From Monocercomonoides exilis (taxonomy: Eukaryota; Preaxostyla; Oxymonadida; Polymastigidae): a stretch of DNA of 64,000 bases. Below, in pieces: positions 19,301 to 28,762 of this stretch. How positions within the stretch are numbered: position 1 is the first letter of the stretch; each line of letters starts with the position of its first letter. Location of the stretch: contig LSRY02000037.1 of the NCBI GenBank assembly GCA_001643675.2, positions 124,001 through 188,000 on the forward strand. The letters are read 5' to 3'. The position numbers and the translations under genes are program-made. The notes under the pieces are model-generated. The model had not been told where the DNA came from, made no database searches, and saw nothing but the letters and a program-made list of their open reading frames with translations.

Positions 19301-22300
19301 ACCTTGTCAACATCATCCCTCCCACAAATCGAATTGTTCGACTTCAAAGCATCCTGGCTGAAGTCCAGAACAAACAGCGTCTCATTCACTTGCCCTGCAA
19401 TCGAATAGCACTTGATGAACACATCCTTCCCCACAAATGCCTCATTCATCACAAATCGAATGTTCTCCAGTCTCACCCCAAGAGCTGGCATATTCGTTTC
19501 AACTGATTCAGCTTTCGGATCAACTGCATCAACCATCAAACCTCCTCCTCTCCCATCCACTGTCGAGCACATGCACATCACCAACGAGCATCCTCTCACT
19601 TTCAATTCTGATTCCCCACTCTTCAGACACACTTTCACTCCTCCCCCTTCCTCGCTCCTCTCGCTCACACACTTCGTCAGCACACACCCTTCCATCACAC
19701 ACTCCACACCAACCCCAAACGAATCCACACTCACAACACATGCTTCATTCTCTCCACATGAAATGTTTGTGAATGTCGACTCATTCACTCTCACAACTGC
19801 GTTCGCATTTCTTTCTTCTCTTTTCGTGAATTGGAAATTGTGTGATCCCTCAGTCAGCGTGATCAGGCTTCCCCCTGATATTGTTGTGTTCGATATCGAC
19901 ATATTCACCACTGAAATCACTTCCACTTCTGCTCCAAACTCCACAAACCCTTTCGCCACACTCCACTCAGAAAGCGTCAAATCCACAATTGCAACACTTC
20001 CTCCATCCACTCTCACAACACAATACTCCATCTCTCTCCTTTCTTCCTCGCAATCTATCGAACAACACACGACTGAAAGCATTGCAGAGGATGATGAAGA
20101 TTGAATGAATGATGAATGCCTCCCCAATTCATTCGGCATTGTGAATGATATGTTCTTGAATGAAAGATGAACATTCGAAACAACCATCGATTCACCTTCT
20201 CCATTTCCATCCATTTCTCTCACTTTCAAAACTGTCCCTTTCTTTTCTCCTTCAATTGTCACAATGGGAGTTTCTGTTAATGAAGGAGCTGATGGAAATG
20301 ATATTCCTCTGTTCAGTGCTCCTGTTCCAACAATGTTGATGTGTGATTCCCCTTCTCCAAGTGGTTCATATCTCAGTGATATCAAGTGCTCAATCGATGA
20401 ACATGGTGCTTCTGAATATCCACACCCACTGAAGTCTCTTCCTCCCTCCTTCGAAACAAACCCATTCCCACTCCAGTTGCTCCAAAAATACACAACCAAT
20501 GGAATCGCATATCCATCCTCTCCTGTCATCTTCCTCTCCCATCCACACAACTCATCAAACGATCTCAACTCCTCTGAACTCATCTCCCATTTGAAGTTCT
20601 CTTTGTTCACAACCTCACTCAGATCCCATCCTGAAACAAATGCATTCTTCCCTTTCCAAGCATTGCATCCCTCAAATATCATTCCTTCCAACACAAATGA
20701 TCCAACCTCTTCAGGAAGTTCAACAAACATCCCTCCTCCAATTCCTCTTCCTCCATTCTCAACATCCTCTCTTGGCACTTCACATTCAGATAAATTCACC
20801 TTTTTCATTTCCAAGCTCCCTCCATTCCCCACTGATATCATCATCCCTCCTCCTTTCATCTCACTTCCACCTGAACATGTTGATGAAAAATTGCTTTCTT
20901 CAATACAAACACTTCCTCCTTCTTCCTTCATCCCAACATTCAAACATCCTCCTCCGTTCCCACCTTCCACTTCCACTCCACTCACTCTGCTATTCAAAAT
21001 CTCCAATCTCATTCCCTCACTCATTGATATTGGTGATTTCTCATTCATTGTCACTGACCCTTCCATCACAAATCCATTCATAATAAATCCTCCTCCCTCA
21101 ATGCTTATCACATTATATCCTATCTTTCCATCATTCATTGCCTCACGTTCAAATGAGACTGAACAGTTCGTCACACCGAGTGTTGATGTTGAATGAATGA
21201 ATGCTTTTCTCCTTGAATCCAACTGACCTTTCACAACAAATGAAAGTCTGCTCATTGTCAGTGAACTCGAACATCCAACAAGCCATTCTTGTGTGGCTGA
21301 TTTTCCATCACTCACATTCACCTGTATTTTCTCCTCCTCCAATGATGTTTCTCTGCCTGAAATACTCACATCAAATAAAGAAAATTCTATTTCATCCCTT
21401 ATCGATGAAGATGAGATAACCTCTATTTCTTTTGAACTTTCACTCAATCTTGAGTTCGCACAATAATCAACTGTCAAACACCCAAACCCTTCAAACCCAC
21501 ATCGGTTGTGATCCATCCCATTTCCTCCACTCCCATCAACAATCACTTTTTCACCCATTGAGCACAAATACACAAACAGTGGAATCACTTCATCTTCTTT
21601 CCCATCCTCACTCCCACTCAGCTTCAACACATCTTGTGGAATGACACTTGTGCCAAAAAAGGCAAATGTGCCTGTATTCACTTTTGACTCCAAAAACACT
21701 CCACTCCCACAATGAACAAACACATCCTTCCCATATTCTGCAATATTCTCATTCACTTTCGAAAACTCAACATTCTCTCCAATTGTCAATCCACATCCTC
21801 CACTCTCCAACAATACAAACATCCCTCCCCCTCTCCCTCCTCTCCCTCCATTGTTCTCTGCCTTGCATCCATCAATCACACTCGTTCCATTCACAACCAC
21901 TTCTCCATCTCCAATGAAATACACATTCATTCCTCCTCCATTTCCTTCCTCGCACTCACATCCCTCAATTGTTATGTTGCTCACCATAAATACCTCCTCA
22001 ACCTTCACACTCTTTGCCACAACCACCCCATCTCCACTCCTCAACTTCACATTCCGAATTGTCACATTTGCTAAAACACTTTCTTTTGATGAATGTTCTG
22101 GCTCAGAAAACAGTGGTTTTGAGACATTCATATTTATGATCTCCACATCGGTCATCAACAGCTGCGATAGTGGAACCACAAACACTGATGATGACATCAC
22201 ATATTCTCCTGTGTTACTCGTGGTGATCACAACATCCTCCAATGAGAGTGACCCACTTCCATCAGACACCACAACCACACTTGGCGAAAAAGGACTTGTT

Positions 22301-24486
22301 GAGTTGCAATCAATCTTCAAGTGCATCAAACGAAGACGGCCACCCGTCACGCTGAACAGAGTTATCGAAGTTGATGAAAGTGTTCCTGTTCCAATCGAAC
22401 TCTTCTCTTTGCCTGTCCCAACAACAGAAACCTTCATTGATTTAATCTCAATTGTTGTCTCTTCGCTTTTGTGATCTCCTTCCATTGGAATGACAATCAA
22501 GCTCGTCTGTGTCCTGCTTTGATAGACAGCCACTCCTATTGATTTGCAAGCACTTGACTCATCTATTCCACACATCTCGTCTTCAAAACCATCACTCACC
22601 ACAACAAACCGATTGAGAATCCCGCTCTTCAGCCAATCCCTTTTTGATGTTTGATCAAACGTCCAAGCATTTGCATTTTCATAATTGTACATATAGCACA
22701 CTCTCTGATAATCTGTGTTTGTGGTGTAGCATTCGCAAAAGGGATTGCCTGAATTCAAAAAGACATTGGAAAAATCCAGACAGACTATGTCGTGTCCATA
22801 TGGATTGGATGTTGTTCTGCACTTGCATTCATGGAAGAATAAAAAATAGCAATAAATCCCGCCAGCTGGTGCAGTTTGTTTAGCTGGCTCCAAATGAAAA
22901 CCACCTCCCCTGGCAGATGCATTGCACGAAATAAACCTGACGCTTCTTATCTTTAATTGAGACGGAACGTCATAACAGTACATTCCTCCTCCATAAATGT
23001 TTGAAACTGAGCATGAAGTGAAACTGCAGTCAAACATACACGCACTCTCCCCTTCTCCATTTTCTGTTGGAATGCATCCTGTTCCTGAAACCTGTAAAAC
23101 ACCAAGATAAAGTCCTCCTCCATAGCTATTCGCTTTGCAATTCTGGAATTCACATCCACTGATCCGAACACACAATTTCATTGAATGAATGAACATCCCA
23201 CCTCCAGAATAACATTGTGATGAACATGAGTCGAAAGTGCTGTCAACAATCTCAACCGATTTAATGTGAAAGCACATGATTCCGCCTCCGTATGCATATG
23301 CAGTGCATCCGTTGAATGCGCAATGAGAAACTGAAAGTTCTCCATTTACCTTGTTGTGCATGAAAATGGCCCCTCCACTCGATATTCCATCTTCATATGA
23401 GTCACTTTCTCCAGTTGTATTCGATCCACTCCATTCACACCAAATGAATGTATTTTGTCCATCAGTTGTTTCGTTCTGTCTCCCTGGATGCTGTTTAGCA
23501 TCTTTCGACCCGATGAATTCAACGTTTATTGTCCGACAACATCCAACGAATGAAGTGTTTGAGGCTGTCAGAGAGGCCAAGGGGTTGTTGAGAGAAGGGA
23601 CAATACCTCCATCATATGCATCACAGACTGATGAAAATGAACAACTGTTCATCAAGCTTGAAATTTGAGATGATGTTGCTGTTGGTGGTGAATAATCAGA
23701 AGATGCTGTTGAGATGTTGAAAAAAGTGAGTTGTGAGAGAGATACAAGAGGAATAGAGGGCGATGAAAGGAATGGCGCTGATGAGACACAAAAAGAGGAG
23801 AAATGAGAGGAACAAACTGAAACATGACATTTTTCTGAATGAACCCCTTCAAATGGTTTTGAAGAGAAGAGAGATGGGCATTTCTGAAAATGTGAATTCA
23901 AAGGGAATCGGAGAGATATGTTGGTGAACAGCCCACAACTTCCACTCAAACAAAATGGTGGCATTTCTCCTCCAATCTCTATCCTGCATCTGCTCACTTC
24001 GATGAAACATCCTTTCACTGCATTCAATACACTTTGGTCATCATTTGGCACCAATACCAGGGAGTGGAGTTTTATTGAAGAATTGGCAATCATCAAACAC
24101 CCTTCAATCCAACTTTCTCCCTCAAATCTTTGTTGTTTCCTCATTTTTCGCTCATCAGACATGTTTGTTCCTCGAGCCATTTCATTTGGGCTGGCTTCTC
24201 CGAATTCGAGTTTTTCATCATTCTCTCTTTTCGAATCTCCAATCTTCCTTTTTTCACATTTCTTCGTTATTTTCGTTCCACCTTCTCTTCCACCGTTGTT
24301 TGTTTCCAATCCAATTTCATTGGCAAAAACGTCCTTATGAAAGGTGTCCAACCAATTTCTCTCAAGATAATCATCAATTCTTTCTTTCTTGTATTCCCCC
24401 ATCTGACATGTTTCTTCATTTGTCACACTATTGCGCATGCACTGAAAATATATTATGCAGGCAAAACAGCATATTCCCGACAGCAT
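16372..24486 (-). CDS. Beta-helix surface protein with membrane helix and cytoplasmic pseudokinase (2,704 aa)
   Basis: I place the start at the ATG at 24486-24484; the frame extends a little further upstream but has no other ATG before a TAG at 24543-24541. The first residues (MLSGICCFACIIYFQC) look like a short signal peptide. Residues of about 150-2230 are repetitive beta-helix sequence with recurring Cys..Cys pairs followed by GGG-hydrophobic motifs, like polymorphic membrane protein repeats, plus CG..PC modules. A single strongly hydrophobic helix lies at about 2247-2277, followed by Arg/Lys residues. The cytoplasmic part ends in a kinase C-lobe: an APE motif near residue 2565, the subdomain IX helix, and the Arg of subdomain XI. 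The glycine loop, VAIK Lys, HRD and DFG cannot be found, so it is a pseudokinase. Single exon. Its closest relative in the window is the gene at 50597-62632. Ligand and function are unknown; environmental sensing or adhesion is inference. Confidence 0.82.
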   Translation of the reverse strand: MLSGICCFACIIYFQCMRNSVTNEETCQMGEYKKERIDDYLERNWLDTFHKDVFANEIGLETNNGGREGGTKITKKCEKRKIGDSKRENDEKLEFGEASPNEMARGTNMSDERKMRKQQRFEGESWIEGCLMIANSSIKLHSLVLVPNDDQSVLNAVKGCFIEVSRCRIEIGGEMPPFCLSGSCGLFTNISLRFPLNSHFQKCPSLFSSKPFEGVHSEKCHVSVCSSHFSSFCVSSAPFLSSPSIPLVSLSQLTFFNISTASSDYSPPTATSSQISSLMNSCSFSSVCDAYDGGIVPSLNNPLASLTASNTSFVGCCRTINVEFIGSKDAKQHPGRQNETTDGQNTFIWCEWSGSNTTGESDSYEDGISSGGAIFMHNKVNGELSVSHCAFNGCTAYAYGGGIMCFHIKSVEIVDSTFDSCSSQCYSGGGMFIHSMKLCVRISGCEFQNCKANSYGGGLYLGVLQVSGTGCIPTENGEGESACMFDCSFTSCSVSNIYGGGMYCYDVPSQLKIRSVRFISCNASARGGGFHLEPAKQTAPAGGIYCYFLFFHECKCRTTSNPYGHDIVCLDFSNVFLNSGNPFCECYTTNTDYQRVCYMYNYENANAWTFDQTSKRDWLKSGILNRFVVVSDGFEDEMCGIDESSACKSIGVAVYQSRTQTSLIVIPMEGDHKSEETTIEIKSMKVSVVGTGKEKSSIGTGTLSSTSITLFSVTGGRLRLMHLKIDCNSTSPFSPSVVVVSDGSGSLSLEDVVITTSNTGEYVMSSSVFVVPLSQLLMTDVEIINMNVSKPLFSEPEHSSKESVLANVTIRNVKLRSGDGVVVAKSVKVEEVFMVSNITIEGCECEEGNGGGMNVYFIGDGEVVVNGTSVIDGCKAENNGGRGGRGGGMFVLLESGGCGLTIGENVEFSKVNENIAEYGKDVFVHCGSGVFLESKVNTGTFAFFGTSVIPQDVLKLSGSEDGKEDEVIPLFVYLCSMGEKVIVDGSGGNGMDHNRCGFEGFGCLTVDYCANSRLSESSKEIEVISSSSIRDEIEFSLFDVSISGRETSLEEEKIQVNVSDGKSATQEWLVGCSSSLTMSRLSFVVKGQLDSRRKAFIHSTSTLGVTNCSVSFEREAMNDGKIGYNVISIEGGGFIMNGFVMEGSVTMNEKSPISMSEGMRLEILNSRVSGVEVEGGNGGGCLNVGMKEEGGSVCIEESNFSSTCSGGSEMKGGGMMISVGNGGSLEMKKVNLSECEVPREDVENGGRGIGGGMFVELPEEVGSFVLEGMIFEGCNAWKGKNAFVSGWDLSEVVNKENFKWEMSSEELRSFDELCGWERKMTGEDGYAIPLVVYFWSNWSGNGFVSKEGGRDFSGCGYSEAPCSSIEHLISLRYEPLGEGESHINIVGTGALNRGISFPSAPSLTETPIVTIEGEKKGTVLKVREMDGNGEGESMVVSNVHLSFKNISFTMPNELGRHSSFIQSSSSSAMLSVVCCSIDCEEERREMEYCVVRVDGGSVAIVDLTLSEWSVAKGFVEFGAEVEVISVVNMSISNTTISGGSLITLTEGSHNFQFTKREERNANAVVRVNESTFTNISCGENEACVVSVDSFGVGVECVMEGCVLTKCVSERSEEGGGVKVCLKSGESELKVRGCSLVMCMCSTVDGRGGGLMVDAVDPKAESVETNMPALGVRLENIRFVMNEAFVGKDVFIKCYSIAGQVNETLFVLDFSQDALKSNNSICGRDDVDKVDVDLIPLITFYYTVQVFVSVKGSDSRQCGAQEKPCQSICCGVRHIEKNLMNVLWIDGECLIGGVCEIGDLNVKPLKRVQATIHFNTVIEEDEMNGGSVIVFVDECVVERCGFVFGGMFGWDGESIVKEKDGRLEISECLFSSETMDLVMKSRIVGVERGELKMTETTFDGIHTTAPLLSFTKEGKVSMNEIGVWDVMSECGLICAGGKVEMEMKEVNFENNSVCGNESVMKMEGAEKRMSVLNCSFAQCQGTNERGRMVEICECVDVLIGSCLFDGGTKERNEQYLNDEEEICRWDGSLVSITKSSVMMKDTTISNSPEGGITMSGGALSVNDGRFENNNPSVEGYPSMRRNIICSDSGTLKVMSLKGGDGLKDNASLWMLNEGCSFEGIASERDSSFFIPVLESVEEKEETDKMKLTFKGMLLVPCNLSFAVVKRKGEEKEIEKHDFESNGFLSEREVEGSVTKDLIRSCGDDVEMSVHILFGNAESPSSTQSFILKNASETNQKDDEKIVEGGKEGKSYLLLIVIIMAVILVIILIVSIIMTIRWRKARNENKDLREIVNDNIRKDPKAFEMVTMEMSPEAQWRRAEREAEKNEERIKKRVYEKSLGHSESSEHLLSESGSTEYILGRDSDRIPEWMLEKVEDEEETRKRTPSPSISSTSTTDTSDTDTTFVRGEDLCPTTSSMSNLVDAMACSSPHEKLIVDLRDSLFMLLHGRNKTKEIAIGTLQEREQTAAQILFWVTNLALHSFDEMDNSLSSLSNLSPHIILFSEHMVICIVMHSDLLSSDDSDSSSISLVTMVSSSSNVSVMSERFTDSPPPSSAFEDEDSFKKECLRWKAPELLINKKMGATKESVVFSIGMMLWECLTLQIPFGEYDGEGAGQKIVNGERPALEELQANSYYETIKNCISSSAEDRPSLTQLKREFMKRFPAEMVIVTMSDAIELEESSEEKEMKKSGCEKSDESETNTNENAAQ

Positions 24487-24540
24487 TGAGTCCGGCACCC
24501 AAGTGGAATATCCTTTTCTTTTTTTCCTGAATTCCTTTTT

Positions 24541-25757
24541 CTAATATGGGAGAAAAACTTTGAAAACATTCATTTCAAAAGTGAAACTGTATTTTTATTT
24601 GTAGTTGCATTTTTTCAACATTATTCAAAGGAAGATAAATTATTGTATTGATCATATGAATAATATTAATTGAGAATTCAACAATTTTGATGTGTTGATA
24701 TTTCATCAACCAACAAGTGTACAACGATATAATGTGGTTTCTTTGATATTATATAATATTTAGAAGCATCTGAGAACGATTAGTCAATTCACTCAAATTT
24801 AACAATTGGTCAGTGGATTGTTATTCAAAACATTTGTTTGTTCGAAGAACTGAAGAGCTTTTGGAGAAATATTCACAATTTCATATCCCAGTGTGATATA
24901 TTGTGTTTGTTGAGAATTTGTATTTTTGAACTTTCAAACATCAGAAACAATGATTGATTTCTGAATTGAAGTTTGAAAAGCGAATCCTGGCCAAAATGAA
25001 TGTTTTCAATCAAAGACATGATCCACACAGGATTTATTTATTCAATGATGCACATTTTGCATTTTTTGAAATGTGGATGCATTTTGCATGCTTTGAACAG
25101 AAAAAGATGCTATTTCAGTCAAAAGAGATTCGCCAAGGGCTGAAACACTTGAAAATGGACATTTTCAGCAAAAGCAAAGATTATATTGGAAAAGATGGAT
25201 TTTGAATAAAATGTTTGCCAAATTGTGATTTTTTCGAACAATTTCAAGAAAACAAAACCATTTGTTTGATCATTTATTGGAATAAAAATTCACACCTGTT
25301 TTTATCTATTTTCATATTTTTTATTTCAATAGAACAATACGAGAGCAATGGACAACGTCTTATGCGCCTTGTTTGGGGCAGATTTGTTTGACAAATTGCT
25401 TTGGTGAAAGAGGCAAAGGAAGAAAAATGAGCAGACGAATACAAGGAGCTTTGGAAAAGTGGAGAAATGATGAAGTGAGATAGAATATGGATGAATGATA
25501 TTTTTTTTTTTTCTTTTTGGCGGAAGCGATGGAGAAATGTGTTGGGCGTGGAGGACGATTTGGGATTGAATTGCTGTTGAGGAGAAGAAAGAACAAGAAT
25601 TGTGCTGATGATTGCACAATGAAGGCATCAGATGGAAACTTGAAGTGAAGGAGATATCACTTCGATTTCATGTTCTATTTGTGTGGGTCGGCATTGAATG
25701 AGAATGCTTGGAAGCAGCAGGAGTGGAAAGGGTTATGAGCGAATTTGGGTGAGGATG

Positions 25758-25809
<52 letters not shown>

Positions 25810-25925
25810 GCAAAGCAGAGGAAAAAGAGAATCAAGCACAGCAGCAAAAGGAGATTTGGATGCACAAATCGTCATATTCACAGGTGCAACAAAGTTTCAT
25901 TCGGAACGTGAAAAAATAAGGAATC
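24541..25925. other. Intergenic spacer upstream of the receptor gene
   Basis: About 1.4 kb with no supported gene. It holds the presumed promoter region of the minus-strand receptor gene, several short frames with spacer-like composition (for example 24954-25205 +), and a GA microsatellite at 25761-25807. A short frame beginning with ATG near 25349 (+) ends after about 20 codons and is not supported. Confidence 0.5.
25761..25807. repeat. (GA)n microsatellite
   Basis: A pure GA dinucleotide run of about 46 bp, clearly visible in the sequence. The surrounding frames that read as Arg-Glu or Ser-Leu are products of this repeat. Confidence 0.95.
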
Positions 25926-26171
25926 ATGAGCTGTCGACGAATAAAGTTGATGTTCAATGAAATTTCTTCTTCTTCTTCAACACAACAGTCTCCAAACAGC
26001 CCTCAAACATCATCAACTCCTTCCTCACAATCTTCACTGATTGCTTTGGAAGTGCATGAAAAACACAAAATGGGTGGATTATCTTCTGCCTCTGATGATT
26101 TTAAGCCACATTTCACTTCTTCCTCTCTTGTGAATTCTGGGAGGAAAATCAATACAACTTGTGGTGATTGA
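25926..26171 (+). CDS. Small Ser/Gln-rich ORF, possible gene of unresolved structure (81 codons)
   Basis: An ATG at 25926-25928 opens a frame of 81 residues ending in TGA at 26169-26171. Composition (Ser, Thr, Gln, Pro, then mixed charged residues) resembles coding sequence here. The same frame continues after the TGA through a Lys-rich stretch into a hydrophobic segment of about 40 residues (roughly 26225-26345) that could be a membrane helix, and ends at 26396-26398. This could be two parts of one small membrane protein interrupted by a stop, a gene with an unrecognised intron, or chance. A further frame at 26402-26659 also begins with ATG. I do not recognise any family. Confidence 0.3.
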   Translation: MSCRRIKLMFNEISSSSSTQQSPNSPQTSSTPSSQSSLIALEVHEKHKMGGLSSASDDFKPHFTSSSLVNSGRKINTTCGD

Positions 26172-27280
26172 GCAGCAGAGAAGAAGAAGAAGAAGAAGGG
26201 AAAGGGAAAGAATCAGAATATTCTTTATGCATTGGCAATGTGTTCTGTCATTGTTGTCAATTTGTTCTTCTCCAACTTCATCATCTTCTTCTTTTCATCT
26301 ATCTCTTTGTTTTTCCTCTTCAACAACTCCTTCCATTTTCATCTGTTTTGTTCTTCAATCTTCTTTATTTCATCCATCGTCACTTGCCTTCACTGAATTA
26401 AATGGACACAGAATCCGATTGGATGAGCAGCCAATCTGGATCTGGCTTTTCTGACTCTTTTGCGAGAAAAGCAAGGCAGCAAGACAAGAGAAATGTTACT
26501 CTCTTCGTTGGTCTCTCATGCACCTTCTATTCTTTTTTGTTATTTTCATCATCATCTCCTTCATCTTCAGCAACAATCACTTATTCTCAAATAGACAAAA
26601 GCACACAGATCAACCAGTTCTGCTTTTGTATCTTGTTTGAAGGATACTGTTTCGTATGAATCGCTTTTCTGCTATGTCTCTTTTTTAATTTCCACTCACT
26701 CAACATGTTTCCAAATCATTTTTTTTTTCGGATTGCAACTAACTGCTAAATCCGAAATTTCCTTACATTTTTGGAAATGTGACAATTTAAATGGGTTATT
26801 ATTTTTAAATCCATGATTTTTCTGTAAAAAATAAAATTTGTCAGGAAATTTTCTTTGAATAATGATAAATGAACACTTTAGAGCTCTTGTTCCATTCAAA
26901 GACAATTTTAACATGACTAAAATCTCAAGCATCATCATTTTTGTTATTATCTTGATTTTATCATTTAAATGGAAAAAACTATTTTTTTTGTAATAAAACC
27001 TTCTTTGAATCAACACCCCGAAAATTTTATGATATCAATTATGATCAACCAGTTCGTTTTTGGAATTTTATTATTAAAAAAGGATATTATATGATGTTGA
27101 TATATAGTTGGTGTTATTAATAGTGGACACTTTCAATAACTGTTGACAGTGGCATTATCTCAACTACCATTGATAGTTGCTTTTTGACAATTGACCTAAT
27201 TATTCCCTCAATGCTAATGAATTTATAATTCATACAGATATGAAACAACTTTCTCTGCAGTGTTAAGAAACAAATATTAT

Positions 27281-27681
27281 TACAGATATCGCATAAAATA
27301 CCGGACATCGCACAAAATACCGGACAAGATCGATTTCACAATAACTGAAAATGGAATAATTCTGACAATTTTCCTCAGAATATATCTTATCAATACAAAC
27401 TCATTTGAAATACAAAACTTTCAAAATAGCTTCATTTGTGCTCAGAAAAAATAAATATCGACATCTCGGAGAAACTCAAAATCCTATTTCTCCGAAAATT
27501 CAAATAATAATTTTTTCGATATTCAGTCTTCATGAAAATGATAGTTTTATATGCCAAATGAGTTTGCATTGATGAGATATATTTTGAGGAAATTTATCTG
27601 AATTTTTCTTCTTGCGGTTATTGAGATATCGATCTTGTCCTGTATTTTTTGCGATGTCCGGTATTTTTTGCACAATCTGTA
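27281..27681. mobile_element. Foldback/MITE-like inverted repeat with TA ends (about 400 bp)
   Basis: The left end reads TACAGATATCGCA and the right end is its near reverse complement (ending ATCTGTA). The inverted match continues inward for roughly 180 bp, through two copies of a TACCGGACA motif per arm, almost to the centre. TA at both ends fits Tc1/mariner-type target duplication. There is no transposase frame, so it would be non-autonomous. Boundaries were read by eye. Confidence 0.75.
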
Positions 27682-27719
27682 ATTTTCGGAGAAACAAAAT
27701 CATTCAAGTTTCTAAAATG

Positions 27720-28560
27720 AATATTCGAATCACCATTTATTATTCATATTTGGTTAACTTATTATTCAAAATTGTAGAGAAGTTTATACGAAATTGGTAA
27801 ACTTCTTATTCAAAATTTATAAAATTGAGTATTTAAAAAAAAATTTTTTTTTGTTTTAAGCCTTCCATTGATTGAGTGTCGAAATGTGATTAAAATATCA
27901 TATTCAGTCAATATTCAAAATGAAGAATAGAAATTGAACCTTTAATTTTATTATTTGTAAATAAACATGAAAATTTCCGATTTTTCAGGAAAAAATCATG
28001 ATCAAAGAAATCGGATTATCTTTGAATTATTTCACCTCACATTGTCAGATTACACATTATTCTTTCAAAAAACATTATTTGCAATCATACAAGATCATGA
28101 AATCATTAATTTTTCATCATTGAAAAAATCTTTGAATGTTCTTTCAAAATTCATTTTTTGTTCATAATTGTTTTTCAGAATCTTGAAATAATACAAATGA
28201 TATATTTTGATTGAATAATGCATCGTTGAACAATGTGAGATGAATTTATTTGAGAATTAAACGATTTCATGGATAATGATTTTTTCCTGAAAAATCGAAA
28301 AATTTCATGCTTATTCACAAATAATAAAAATCTGGGTTCAAATTCTCATCTGCATTTCGAACATTGAGTGAATACAATATTTTCAATATTTTCTGATATT
28401 CAGCCATAAACCAATTTTTCACAAAATAATTTTTTTTTGAAAAATACGAAATTTGATTAATTTTGGATAAGAAGTTTTGCAACTGAGAATAATAAGTTGA
28501 CCAATTTCGAATAATAAGTTTTCCAAATTCGAATTATAAATTGTGTTCAAAAAATGTTCA
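27720..28560. mobile_element. Long-armed foldback element (about 0.84 kb, approximate ends)
   Basis: Sequence from about 27737 to 28135 reappears as a diverged reverse complement between about 28165 and 28550. Examples are the CGATTTTTCAGGAAAAAATC block at about 27978 and its inverted copy near 28278, and TTATTATTTGTRAATAARCATGAAA in both arms. Each arm also carries imperfect copies of a motif around AACTTATTATTC. No coding potential is seen. The exact ends and target duplication are not resolved. Confidence 0.65.
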
Positions 28561-28762
28561 TGAAACATTTATTTTGAACCAGATACAAGATTTTTCTTGA
28601 TTTAAAGTGAATATCCAATTTTTGTTCATCATTAATCAGTATGCATAACATGTTCTGATTTAACAAATTATATGTTTGTTTTTCATTTACAGAATAATAT
28701 ACCATATTTTAATTATTCTTATTACCAACTTATCCGAACAGCTGAACCGTTGGCTTTATACA

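Larger units (their letters stand above)
26660..28762. other. Intergenic spacer carrying two foldback elements
   Basis: About 2.1 kb of very AT-rich DNA before the protease gene. Most of it consists of two adjacent inverted-repeat structures (27281-27681 and about 27720-28560). No protein or RNA gene is supported. The last 100 bp must include the 5' untranslated region and promoter of the S41 gene; a TTTACAG at about 28687-28693 resembles a splice acceptor, so an upstream non-coding exon is possible. Confidence 0.5.

Noticed and set aside
20264-21196. Plus-strand 310-codon Ser/Pro/Thr-rich frame
   Set aside because: Antisense to the beta-helix coding region, whose GGA/GAA codons read as TCC/TTC on the other strand.
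24484-24498. GTG at 24498 as start of the minus-strand receptor
   Set aside because: The ATG four codons downstream gives a signal peptide directly and is the normal start codon.
28325-28345. GGGTTCAAATTC resembling a tRNA B box
   Set aside because: It lies in an arm of the foldback element, and no A box or cloverleaf pairing could be found around it.
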